NCBI GenBank assembly: GCA_947496065.1
Contig: CANMBF010000008.1
Location: forward strand, 25,012 to 89,011
Source of the DNA: Bacteroidota bacterium
GTDB taxonomy: Bacteria; Bacteroidota; Bacteroidia; NS11-12g; UBA955
Length of the DNA: 64,000 bases
Direction: 5' to 3'
Below the pieces are notes generated by a model. It did not search any database. It saw nothing but the letters and a program-made list of their open reading frames with translations, and was not told where the DNA came from. Shown here one piece after another: positions 25,974-34,054 of this stretch. Position 1 is the stretch's first letter; every line of letters begins with the position of its first letter. The translations under genes and the position numbers were made by a program.

Positions 25974-27317
25974 GTGCCAACCATAAAAGGATTTTCAAAA
26001 CTCAGTAAGGAAGCTAAAATTGAATGGATTGTATCCAATTATTTCAATGGCGATGAAAATGCAAATGATTTTTTAAAAAACTACTGGCATGATGACATTG
26101 CTGTGCAAAAACTTCATGATGAATTTATAGAAAATACCATCTCTAACTTTTATTTGCCTTTTGGTATATCCCCCAATTTTAACATTGATGGGAAGAACTA
26201 TTGCATACCAATGGCCATCGAAGAAAGTTCCGTGGTAGCTGCTGCATCAAAAGGTGCAAACTTTTGGCTCGATCGCGGTGGATTTAAAACAACCATCATT
26301 GCAACTGAAAAAATAGGCCATGTACATTTTATTTGGAATGGCAAAGATGCTGATAGGTTAAATCAATTTTTTAACGCAATTAAGCCTAAATTTTATAGTG
26401 AAACATTTGCAATCACTAAAAATATGCAATTAAGAGGCGGTGGTATTATAGACATTGAACTTATCGATAAAACCATTGATGAGCCTGGTTATTTTCAGCT
26501 AAAAGCAACCTTCGAAACCTGTGATAGCATGGGTGCCAATTTTATCAATTCGGTACTCGAAGAATTTTCAAAAATTTTGAAAGATGAAGTTGAAACAACT
26601 GATTTGTTAACAGAGGCCGAAAAAGAATTACAAGTTGTCATGTGTATTCTTAGTAATTACACACCTAATTGCTTGGTAAGAGCCGAGGTAAGTGCACCTA
26701 TTGAATCATTAAATGAAGGTAAAATAAGCGGACAAGAATTTGCGGAGAAATTTTGCAGGGCTGTTCGTATTGCAGAAATAGAGCCTTACCGAGCTACTAC
26801 CCATAACAAAGGTGTCATGAATGGCATTGATAGTGTTGTAATTGCCACTGGCAATGATTTCAGAGCTGTAGAAGCATGCGCCCATTCGTATGCATCTCGC
26901 AGTGGTAAATACCAAAGTTTAACCCATGCCGAAATCAAAGATGGTATGTTTAAATTTTGGATTGAAGTTCCATTAGCGCTAGGTACTGTTGGTGGATTAA
27001 CTGGCCTGCATCCAATGGTAAAATTTGCATTAAAAATGTTGGGTAATCCTGATGCAAAAACTTTAATGCGAATTGCTGCAGTGGTTGGTTTATCTCAAAA
27101 CTTTTCAGCCTTGCGATCTTTAGTTACCTCAGGTATTCAAAAGGGACATATGAAAATGCATCTGTTAAATATACTCAATCAATTGGAAGCAACCGAAGCG
27201 GAAAAAGTAGAAATAGTGCATTACTTTAAAGATAAAATTGTAAGCCATAGTGCAGCAGTAGAAATATTTTGTAAAATCCGAGGTATTGAAATGCCTAAAA
27301 TTGTAAGTAAATCCTAA
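25974..27317 (+). CDS. mvaA: Hydroxymethylglutaryl-CoA reductase, class II type
   Basis: The 447-residue enzyme reduces HMG-CoA to mevalonate. Class II features are the compact N-terminus, the catalytic Glu region MAIEESSVVAAAS, the Lys in THNKGVMNGIDSV, the Asp in ATGNDFRAVEA and the His in QKGHMKMHLLN. There is no membrane anchor. The class contains the Pseudomonas catabolic enzyme, but the position in an operon with mevalonate kinase and decarboxylase shows a biosynthetic role here. The start is GTG, directly after an in-frame TAG. HMG-CoA synthase is not in the window. Confidence 0.93.
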   Translation: MPTIKGFSKLSKEAKIEWIVSNYFNGDENANDFLKNYWHDDIAVQKLHDEFIENTISNFYLPFGISPNFNIDGKNYCIPMAIEESSVVAAASKGANFWLDRGGFKTTIIATEKIGHVHFIWNGKDADRLNQFFNAIKPKFYSETFAITKNMQLRGGGIIDIELIDKTIDEPGYFQLKATFETCDSMGANFINSVLEEFSKILKDEVETTDLLTEAEKELQVVMCILSNYTPNCLVRAEVSAPIESLNEGKISGQEFAEKFCRAVRIAEIEPYRATTHNKGVMNGIDSVVIATGNDFRAVEACAHSYASRSGKYQSLTHAEIKDGMFKFWIEVPLALGTVGGLTGLHPMVKFALKMLGNPDAKTLMRIAAVVGLSQNFSALRSLVTSGIQKGHMKMHLLNILNQLEATEAEKVEIVHYFKDKIVSHSAAVEIFCKIRGIEMPKIVSKS

Positions 27318-27336
27318 AATTCACGCGAGAAAAAAT

Positions 27337-28266
27337 TTGAATAAGACCTATTATAGTTGTGGAAAATTGATGTTATGCAGTGAATATGCTGTGCTTCAAG
27401 GTGCCACAGCATTAGCACTTCCAACTAAAAAAGGCCAATCCTTGCAAGTCGAAAAGTTGGATAACCACGCACCTACTATTCTGCATTGGCAAAGTTTCGA
27501 TATAGATGGTACATGCTGGTATTCTGCTAAAATTGCATTGCCTCATTTTTATATTATTGAATCTACAGACGCTTCAGTAAGCATACAATTAATTCGTTTT
27601 TTAATGACCGCTAGGGCCATGAACCAGTCTTTTTTAAATGAAGGTTCGAGTTATAAGGTTGAAACCCGTTTAGAATTTGGTAGAGAGGAAGGTTTAGGCA
27701 GTAGTTCAACTTTAACCTATAATATTTCGCAATGGGCCGAAGTAGATGCCTATAAATTGCATTTCAATGCCTTCAAAGGCAGTGGATTTGATATTGCCGT
27801 AGCAGAAGCTGGTCAACCGATCCTTTATCAAGTGAACCATCATATTCCTACCATTGAAACATTTCATTGGGAGAAACCATTTAATGATTTACTCTATTTT
27901 GTTCATTTGAAAAAAAAGCAAAGTAGTTTAAATGAAATTGAATCATTTAGCAAAAAACCACAATTTAATACTCGCCAACTCGAGGAATTAACAAGAGTTG
28001 CGAAACTACTATCCCATACAAAAGACTATTTCGAGTTTTGCTTATTGCTAGAAATTGCCGAGGAAGAAGTTGTATCTGCTATAGGCCGATCCACCATTAA
28101 GCAGCAGCTTTTTCAGGATTACAAAGGAACAATAAAAAGTTTAGGTGCCTGGGGTGGCGACTATATTTTAGCCACAGGAGAAGATACTATTGCCTATTTT
28201 ACAGAAAGAGGATACACACATATTGTATCGTTTAATGACATGATAAAAATTAACAATGAAGGATAA
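27337..28266 (+). CDS. GYDIA-type GHMP kinase, probable phosphomevalonate kinase
   Basis: This 309-residue GHMP-superfamily protein has the ATP-binding EGLGSSSTL motif, the name-giving GSGFDIAVAEAG (equivalent to GYDIA) and the C-terminal LGAWGGDYIL glycine motif. The N-terminal SCGKLMLCSEYAVL resembles mevalonate/phosphomevalonate kinases. The operon already holds a conventional mevalonate kinase and the decarboxylase, leaving phosphomevalonate kinase as the missing activity, so I propose that function by elimination. The start is TTG; the stop overlaps the next gene by 11 bases. Confidence 0.8.
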   Translation: MNKTYYSCGKLMLCSEYAVLQGATALALPTKKGQSLQVEKLDNHAPTILHWQSFDIDGTCWYSAKIALPHFYIIESTDASVSIQLIRFLMTARAMNQSFLNEGSSYKVETRLEFGREEGLGSSSTLTYNISQWAEVDAYKLHFNAFKGSGFDIAVAEAGQPILYQVNHHIPTIETFHWEKPFNDLLYFVHLKKKQSSLNEIESFSKKPQFNTRQLEELTRVAKLLSHTKDYFEFCLLLEIAEEEVVSAIGRSTIKQQLFQDYKGTIKSLGAWGGDYILATGEDTIAYFTERGYTHIVSFNDMIKINNEG

Positions 28267-29308
28267 CAATCAACGATTTGCAAGTTGGCAAAGTCCATCG
28301 AATATAGCACTAGTAAAATATTGGGGTAAAAAAGGACAACAACTGCCAGCTAACCCATCGATCAGTTTCACACTTGATAATGCCTTAACGCACACGCAAA
28401 TTGAGGCCATTCAAACTGAAAATCAAAGCCAAGTAAGTATCGATTTTTATTTTGAAAACGCAAAAAATCCAGCATTTGAATCAAAAATTTTAGCCTACCT
28501 CGAAATTGCGAAAAGTGAGTTTAATTGGTTAGCCAACCACAAATTAATCATCTATTCAAAAAACACGTTTCCTCATAGTAGTGGCATTGCTTCGTCGGCT
28601 TCTGCCTTTAGTGCTTTGGCTTTGTGCTTATGCGATTTACATGAACAAATTATAGGTGTTTCACTTCCAAACTTTTTTGAGAAAGCCTCCTATTGGGCCC
28701 GAATAGGATCTGGGAGTGCTTGCAGAAGTATTTATGGAGGTTTTAATCTTTGGGGTCATTCAAACAATATTACCAATAGTTCTGATTTACATGCCATCAA
28801 TATTGATGAGCAGATTCACCAAAATTTTAAAACGCTGACGGATACTATTCTTATTGTTGAAAAAGGAAAGAAATCGGTATCAAGTACACAAGGGCATGCT
28901 TTACTTAAAGAACATCCATTTGCTAAACTTCGATATGAATTAGCCGATGCCAACACCCATCAATTGCTTTCGATTCTAAAAAATGGCGATATCAAAGCAT
29001 TTATCGGATTAGTTGAAAGCGAAGCTTTAATGTTACATGCTTTAATGATGACATCTCCTACTCCATTCATACTTATGAAACCTAATACAGTAGCGGTTTT
29101 AGAAAAAATTTGGGAATTCCGAAACCAAACTGATTTAAATTTGTTATTCACCCTAGACGCTGGTGCTAACGTACATTTGATAAGCACTGCCGAACATAAT
29201 GAACAAGTGCAAAACTTTGTGAAGAATGAATTGGTAGGATATTGTCAAAATGGGTTGTATTTTCGCAACGCAACTGGCCAAGGCCCCAAAAACATAAAAA
29301 ATGCTTAA
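28256..29308 (+). CDS. mvaD: Diphosphomevalonate decarboxylase
   Basis: The 350-residue GHMP enzyme phosphorylates and decarboxylates mevalonate 5-diphosphate to IPP. Diagnostic segments are SPSNIALVKYWGK near the N-terminus, NPSISFTLD, the phosphate loop SSGIASSASAFSAL, SGSACRSIYGGF and the C-terminal TLDAGANVHLI with the catalytic Asp region. Length is normal. It overlaps its upstream neighbour by 11 bases and its downstream neighbour by 8, so translation is tightly coupled across the three GHMP genes. Confidence 0.95.
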   Translation: MKDNNQRFASWQSPSNIALVKYWGKKGQQLPANPSISFTLDNALTHTQIEAIQTENQSQVSIDFYFENAKNPAFESKILAYLEIAKSEFNWLANHKLIIYSKNTFPHSSGIASSASAFSALALCLCDLHEQIIGVSLPNFFEKASYWARIGSGSACRSIYGGFNLWGHSNNITNSSDLHAINIDEQIHQNFKTLTDTILIVEKGKKSVSSTQGHALLKEHPFAKLRYELADANTHQLLSILKNGDIKAFIGLVESEALMLHALMMTSPTPFILMKPNTVAVLEKIWEFRNQTDLNLLFTLDAGANVHLISTAEHNEQVQNFVKNELVGYCQNGLYFRNATGQGPKNIKNA

Positions 29309-30242
29309 ACAGTCACTCTTTTATTCTAAAATATTATTATTTGGTGAATATGGCATCATTGAAGATTCCATGGGTTTATCGATACCCTATAATGAATTTA
29401 AAGGTGCGCTAAAGATTGATGGCAGAAGCGACAGGTTTTCAGATGACTCCAATAGCGATATTCGCGAATTTTATGCATATCTAGTTATATTGCAAAAAAA
29501 CAATGAACTACCATGTGATTTCAGTCTCGACTTATTAAAAGCTGACTTAGATAAAGGGCTATATTTTGATAGCAGTATTCCACAAGGGTTTGGTGTTGGC
29601 AGTTCGGGCGCATTGGTTGCCTCTGTATACGACAAATATGGGGTAAACAAAATTGAAATTGTGAAGCACCAATCTGGCGATGAAATTTTTAAACTCAAAC
29701 AAATATTTAGTAAACTTGAATCATTTTTTCATGGAAAAAGTTCAGGCTTAGATCCGCTTATCTGTTACCTCAACATCCCAATTCTCATAAAATCAAAAAC
29801 CGATTTAAATGAAGTTGGATTGCCAGAACCGAATGCTTTTGGAACAGGGGCCATTTTCTTATTAAATTCTGGCAGTCCTGGTCAAACACAAAATATGGTT
29901 TCTATTTTTCTTGAAAAATGCAAGCATGAAGGCTTTCGTAACCTCATTAAACATCAATTCAAAAAATACAATGACGAATGTATTGAAGCTTTCTTGAGAA
30001 AAGACTTTAAACCACTATTTAAATCACTTAAGCATTTATCTCAATTGGTATACGATAACTTTAGTCCAATGATTCCAGATAATTTTAAGAAATTATGGAA
30101 GGAAGGCATTGATTCTAATAGTTACTATCTGAAGCTTTGTGGCAGTGGGGGTGGTGGTTTTATTCTAGGCTTTACAGAAAATTTAGAACAAGCCGAAGCC
30201 AAATTAAAAGGCCAACAATTACAAGTTATTTATAAATTTTAG
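29301..30242 (+). CDS. mvk: Mevalonate kinase
   Basis: The 313-residue GHMP kinase phosphorylates mevalonate at O5. The N-terminal SKILLFGEYGII, the phosphate-binding IPQGFGVGSSGALV, the FHGKSSGLDPLI segment with the catalytic Asp and the C-terminal LCGSGGGGFILGF are all present and in order. It overlaps mvaD by eight bases and is followed after four bases by the UbiA-type prenyltransferase. The mid-protein insertion is short, as in bacterial mevalonate kinases. Confidence 0.9.
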   Translation: MLKQSLFYSKILLFGEYGIIEDSMGLSIPYNEFKGALKIDGRSDRFSDDSNSDIREFYAYLVILQKNNELPCDFSLDLLKADLDKGLYFDSSIPQGFGVGSSGALVASVYDKYGVNKIEIVKHQSGDEIFKLKQIFSKLESFFHGKSSGLDPLICYLNIPILIKSKTDLNEVGLPEPNAFGTGAIFLLNSGSPGQTQNMVSIFLEKCKHEGFRNLIKHQFKKYNDECIEAFLRKDFKPLFKSLKHLSQLVYDNFSPMIPDNFKKLWKEGIDSNSYYLKLCGSGGGGFILGFTENLEQAEAKLKGQQLQVIYKF

Positions 30243-30246
30243 TTTG

Positions 30247-31125
30247 ATGGCAGAGACTGCTAAAATAGTCGGCCAGAAAACCTTAGCATTAAAATGGATT
30301 GCGCTCTTATCGACTGTTCGGTGGTATAATATTTTGTTAACTGTTTTAGCGCAATACATTTCGGCCTATTCTATTGTTGAGCATTCTGGTTCAAATGTTT
30401 GGGAATTGGTCTACGATTTTAAGCTGCATGCCATTGTAATAGCATCGGTATTTAGTATTGCAGCTGGATTTATTATCAATAACTTTTATGATTTCGAAAA
30501 GGATCTAATCAATCGACCACATTCTACCCTTTTTAATCGTATAATCAGTAAGAAAACAACTTTAAATCTTTACATTTTATTTAATTTACTAAGCATTATT
30601 ATTGCTTTTAGTGCATCCTTAAAAATTGGTGTTTTCTTTTGTGGATTCATCTTGGCATTGTGGATTTATTCGCACAAACTTCAAAAAATGCCTTTCATTA
30701 AAGAGTTTGCAGCTTCAATTTTGAGTGTTACCTCATTCTTTGCAATTGTTTTGCACTTTTATAAATTTTATGATTTTATCTTTATTTATGGTGTATTTTT
30801 TATGAGTTTAATTTATAGTAGAGAATTAATCAAACAATTCGAAAACTATACTGGTGATATGGCCATTCACATTACTTCAATTCCAGTAATGCTAGGTATA
30901 GAGAAAGCTCATTATTTTAGTTTGTTTATAATGGCTTTATCCTTTTTGTTCGGTCTTAGTATTGTTGGTTTTTATGGTTTTAAAGATGGGAATTATTATA
31001 TCATAGCATGTCTAGTAATTATTATATTGAACATGACTTTAATGAAATATCAGAAGTTTAAAACCATCAATATTATTTACAAAATCATGTTGGTAGGTGG
31101 CATCGTCAATATTTTATATATATGA
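30247..31125 (+). CDS. UbiA-family prenyltransferase
   Basis: The 292-residue protein has eight to nine membrane segments and the first Asp-rich motif NNFYDFEKDLINRP of the UbiA superfamily (about residues 78-91); the second is less clear, near YSRELIKQFENYTGD. In flavobacteria similar genes next to mevalonate kinase are annotated as geranylgeranylglycerol-phosphate geranylgeranyltransferase-like. The acceptor here is unknown; a menaquinone or lipid acceptor is possible. A TTG one codon upstream is an alternative start; I use ATG 30247. It is the last gene of the mevalonate operon, so it probably consumes the isoprenoid made there. Confidence 0.82.
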   Translation: MAETAKIVGQKTLALKWIALLSTVRWYNILLTVLAQYISAYSIVEHSGSNVWELVYDFKLHAIVIASVFSIAAGFIINNFYDFEKDLINRPHSTLFNRIISKKTTLNLYILFNLLSIIIAFSASLKIGVFFCGFILALWIYSHKLQKMPFIKEFAASILSVTSFFAIVLHFYKFYDFIFIYGVFFMSLIYSRELIKQFENYTGDMAIHITSIPVMLGIEKAHYFSLFIMALSFLFGLSIVGFYGFKDGNYYIIACLVIIILNMTLMKYQKFKTINIIYKIMLVGGIVNILYI

Positions 31126-31209
31126 TATTACTAAGATAAAATCATGTTTTCATTCGTCGAATATTTAATTTTAAAACAAGCAATCATAATAATTTATTAA
31201 AAAGTAAAT

Positions 31210-31217
31210 TATATTTG
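31210..31217 (+). promoter_or_regulatory. -7 promoter box for the paired secreted proteins
   Basis: TATATTTG matches TAnnTTTG and ends six bases before the ATG at 31223, so the transcript is probably leaderless. Confidence 0.55.
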
Positions 31218-31222
31218 CCTAT

Positions 31223-32326
31223 ATGAAAAAATCAATTCTTTTTGTTTTAACCTACACAATTCTAATCGCTAATTTGTGTGCACAAATTACAATTAACAAA
31301 TCGCACATGTCTACTTCGGGACAAATGAGCATCCAGGCATACGATTACACAACCTATCCAATTCCTGGCAATGGTTCAAATTTCAATTGGGACTTCTCAA
31401 ATTTAGTTGAGGACCAAAGAGACAGTATGTACTTTGGTTTACCACAATGGTATCCGGGTGCTAATGCATTCCCTACTGCCAATTTAGTTTCAATGTACAA
31501 CGGCGTTGATAGTTCTTATGATTTCCTCAATTTAAATGACAACGACCTTAGCTTTTTAGGAACAGTTGATTTTACTGATGGAAAAAAAACAATTTCAGCG
31601 TACAACATGAAATTTATCACCTTCCCTTCTACTTTTAATACAACTTATGCCGATGCGACTATTTTACCTGGCCAATCTAGTGAATTTGGTATAGATCCTG
31701 ATGATATGGGTCCATTGCCATTTATAGATTCCTTATATTTCGAAGTGAGTCTTAACAACACATCTACCATCGATGGTTTTGGCTCAATTAAAATTCCTTT
31801 GGGAACGTTTCCGACCATTCGTCAAAAAATGACCACCATTTCAGATTTAAAAAATATAAAAATGTATTCTAATGGAAAGTGGACAGTCATTCCAAAAATT
31901 TTATTGGGCGCGCTAGGTTTTGGAAATACTGCAGATACTAGTCACAGAATTGCTTTCTGGACAAACGACAATGCGCTTGGTAGACCTTTGTTAGAGTATA
32001 ATTATAACAATGGTGACACCACCATTAACGATATTACCTATTTGGTTGCTAAAGGGAAAACAAGTGGCATTGTTGCTGAATCAGTAAACAACAGCTTAAG
32101 CATTTACCCTAATCCTTGCCAAAATATTTTCCAAGTTCAATTTAGAAATAGTGATGTTTGCGAATTGACCATCATTGATCAGCAGGGGCGAACCATTCAA
32201 AAATACAAAGCAAAAAATGGCGATAACGTCGACCTATCAAATTATGAAGCTGGTATTTACATGGTACAAATTAAAGACTTGGAAACCGGCCGTGCACGCG
32301 GCATACAAAAAGTAACCAAACTTTAA
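31223..32326 (+). CDS. Secreted protein with type IX sorting domain (paralog 1)
   Basis: The 367-residue protein has a signal peptide cleaved near LCAQ, a beta-rich body of unknown function and a C-terminal type A sorting domain (about residues 290-367) with SIYPNPCQNIF, LTIIDQQGR and a GIYMVQI strand. The sorting domain targets it to type IX secretion and usually to surface attachment. The body shares length and segments with the next gene (mature AQITIN start, NW/WNFS, WYPG near residues 75-80, FPSTY/FPSTF, PFIDS), so the two are tandem paralogs. No enzyme motif was seen. Confidence 0.85.
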   Translation: MKKSILFVLTYTILIANLCAQITINKSHMSTSGQMSIQAYDYTTYPIPGNGSNFNWDFSNLVEDQRDSMYFGLPQWYPGANAFPTANLVSMYNGVDSSYDFLNLNDNDLSFLGTVDFTDGKKTISAYNMKFITFPSTFNTTYADATILPGQSSEFGIDPDDMGPLPFIDSLYFEVSLNNTSTIDGFGSIKIPLGTFPTIRQKMTTISDLKNIKMYSNGKWTVIPKILLGALGFGNTADTSHRIAFWTNDNALGRPLLEYNYNNGDTTINDITYLVAKGKTSGIVAESVNNSLSIYPNPCQNIFQVQFRNSDVCELTIIDQQGRTIQKYKAKNGDNVDLSNYEAGIYMVQIKDLETGRARGIQKVTKL

Positions 32327-32339
32327 AATAAATACGCTT

Positions 32340-33443
32340 ATGAAAAAGCAGCTTAATATTCTATTGCTTGTGATTGGATTCTCTATGCATTTAAGTGCAC
32401 AAATTACAATTAACAGAAAACAATTAATTGTGTCTGGACAAGTATTAGCGCAGGCTAAGGATACCAATGGATTTAAAATTCAAAGTACTGGGGCAAATCA
32501 ATCATGGAATTTTTCATCGCTTAAAGCGCATAGAACTGAAACAATCAAATTTGGCAATGCCGATTGGTATCCAGGACATGCTAATTTCCCAAAAGCTAAC
32601 ATGGCCAGTATTAGTTCAACCGATGATAGTGCATTCAATTATTTGAAAATTGACAGTACTGAATTAAGTGTTCAAGGTAGTTATAGAACGGATAATAGAA
32701 CTATAGAAATTTCCCAATTTCAGAGAACCATTCTTACTTTTCCGAGTACCTACCAAACAAAATTTGCTGGCAGTATATTAATTCCGTTCAATCAATTTTA
32801 TTTTGGAAAGGACGTTGACTCAACTGGCCCTTATCCTTTTATTGATTCTATACGATTGAAAATTGAGTACAATACGGTTTCAAATATTGATGGTTGGGGA
32901 AAAGTAATTACACCACTTGGCACTTATGATGCATTATTGCAAACTATACGAAATATTAACAGAGTAAGAGTTGAAATGAAAACAGGTGGTTTTTGGCTTG
33001 GTTTTCCGAAAGCAATTTTAGGCACCTTAAATTTAGGCAATTTAAAGCCTGACACCAATTACCAACATCAATTTTGGACCAACGACGCCGCTGTAGGATT
33101 CCCTCTTATTGGCTATTCCTATTTACCAGGTGATAGTCTGACAGCAGAGGTCGACTGGCTTAAAACAAAACCACAATTAAGTAAGGTTGGAATTGAACAA
33201 AAATTATTTACGACAAGTGTTTACCCAAATCCATTTCAAAATAATATAACGATAGCACTACCAACTAATACTAGTTCTATGCTAGTATTGTACGATTTGA
33301 ATGGTAAATTAATTTTAGAAAAATTGGTAACAAACAATGAAACCATTGATCTCTCCTATTTGGGTAAAGGTTTGTATACCTACCTAATTATAGAGAGTAT
33401 AGATAACACAGTTATACAAGTTCAAAAATTAATCAAGAATTAA
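32340..33443 (+). CDS. Secreted protein with type IX sorting domain (paralog 2)
   Basis: This protein has exactly the same length (367 residues) as its upstream paralog and the same plan: signal peptide, mature start AQITIN, beta-rich body with WYPGHANFPKANM and GPYPFIDSI, then a sorting domain with SVYPNPFQNNI, LYDLNGKL and a C-terminal GLYTYLI strand. It follows paralog 1 by 13 bases and ends before a strong intrinsic terminator. The bodies have diverged clearly, so the duplication is not recent. An 11-base tandem repeat spans its stop codon. Confidence 0.85.
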   Translation: MKKQLNILLLVIGFSMHLSAQITINRKQLIVSGQVLAQAKDTNGFKIQSTGANQSWNFSSLKAHRTETIKFGNADWYPGHANFPKANMASISSTDDSAFNYLKIDSTELSVQGSYRTDNRTIEISQFQRTILTFPSTYQTKFAGSILIPFNQFYFGKDVDSTGPYPFIDSIRLKIEYNTVSNIDGWGKVITPLGTYDALLQTIRNINRVRVEMKTGGFWLGFPKAILGTLNLGNLKPDTNYQHQFWTNDAAVGFPLIGYSYLPGDSLTAEVDWLKTKPQLSKVGIEQKLFTTSVYPNPFQNNITIALPTNTSSMLVLYDLNGKLILEKLVTNNETIDLSYLGKGLYTYLIIESIDNTVIQVQKLIKN

Positions 33444-33448
33444 TCAAG
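33427..33448 (+). repeat. 11-base tandem repeat across a stop codon
   Basis: AATTAATCAAG occurs twice in a row, followed by a partial third copy; the second copy contains the TAA that ends paralog 2. Confidence 0.6.
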
Positions 33449-33461
33449 AATTCTCAAGCAC

Positions 33462-33496
33462 AAAAAAGCATTTTCAGATTTTGAAAAGGCTTTTTT
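33462..33496 (+). terminator. Intrinsic terminator after the paired secreted proteins
   Basis: AAAAAAGC (33462-33469) pairs with GCTTTTTT (33489-33496), and inside it TTTTC pairs with GAAAA around a 7-base loop; one A-G mismatch interrupts the stem. It ends in six T residues. Confidence 0.8.
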
Positions 33497-33520
33497 GTTT
33501 ACATATGAATTTTAAAGCAG

Positions 33521-33528
33521 TATGTTTG
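33521..33528 (+). promoter_or_regulatory. -7 promoter box for the SRPBCC gene
   Basis: TATGTTTG matches TAnnTTTG. The ATG inside it at 33522 would give the longest reading and cannot be the start; the next ATG, at 33552, is 24 bases downstream of the box. Confidence 0.55.
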
Positions 33529-33551
33529 CAACGACATCAATATATTTTAAT

Positions 33552-33956
33552 ATGGAAACAAAAACCATTCAGCACATTGTTCAATTTAGTGGCACATCAA
33601 AAGAAGTCTATGAACTTATCATGGACCAAGAATTACACAGCGAAATCACCAACAGCGAGGCAACTATGTCGCGCGAGATTGATGGTGAATTTGATGTATT
33701 TGAGGGCTATTGTCAAGGTTATAATATTGAATTAATCGATGGTGAAAAAATTATACAAGCATGGCAATTTGCAGAAGATGGTTGGCCTGAAGACCATTTC
33801 TCAACTTGCACTTTTATTTTCGAACAGAATGATGATGGTTGTAAAATGACCTTTACACAAACCGATGTGCCTGCAGAAAAATATGAGGCTTTAGACAGTG
33901 GTTGGTATCGATTTTATTGGGATAATATGACAGATTATTTAGAAGGTAATTTATAG
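33552..33956 (+). CDS. SRPBCC (START-like, AHSA1-type) domain protein
   Basis: The 134-residue cytosolic protein is one SRPBCC helix-grip fold: an initial ETKTIQHIVQFSG strand, a VYELIMD helix, a GEFDVFEGYCQGYNIELI hairpin, and the closing WYRFYWDNMTDYLEG helix. This matches the AHSA1 (activator of Hsp90 ATPase C-terminal-like) group, which in bacteria binds small hydrophobic ligands or has unknown roles. A longer start at 33522 is excluded because it lies within the promoter box. A possible tiny ORF begins five bases after the stop. Confidence 0.82.
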   Translation: METKTIQHIVQFSGTSKEVYELIMDQELHSEITNSEATMSREIDGEFDVFEGYCQGYNIELIDGEKIIQAWQFAEDGWPEDHFSTCTFIFEQNDDGCKMTFTQTDVPAEKYEALDSGWYRFYWDNMTDYLEGNL

Positions 33957-33961
33957 ACATC

Positions 33962-34054
33962 ATGTCTAAACAAAAATGGCAACGCTTTAGGTTACCACTT
34001 TTGCTATATTTTGTTGTTTTAATAATTAATTACTTAATTTTTCTCTTCTTTTAA
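33962..34054 (+). CDS. Possible 30-residue single-helix membrane peptide
   Basis: A short frame starts at ATG five bases after the SRPBCC stop. It encodes a basic N-terminus (MSKQKWQRFR) followed by about 19 hydrophobic residues with Leu, Val, Ile and Phe, as in small membrane proteins. It overlaps the antisense 3' end of lon by 21 bases. AT-rich sequence readily gives hydrophobic codons, so it may be chance; the positive-then-hydrophobic layout and the close spacing are the only support. Confidence 0.22.
   Translation: MSKQKWQRFRLPLLLYFVVLIINYLIFLFF

Larger units (their letters stand above)
31223..33443 (+). repeat. Tandem gene duplication of a sorting-domain protein
   Basis: Two consecutive genes of identical length encode colinear proteins that share the mature N-terminus, the WYPG, PFIDS and FWTND segments at equal positions, and the sorting domain. 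The divergence shows an old duplication kept in place. Confidence 0.75.
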
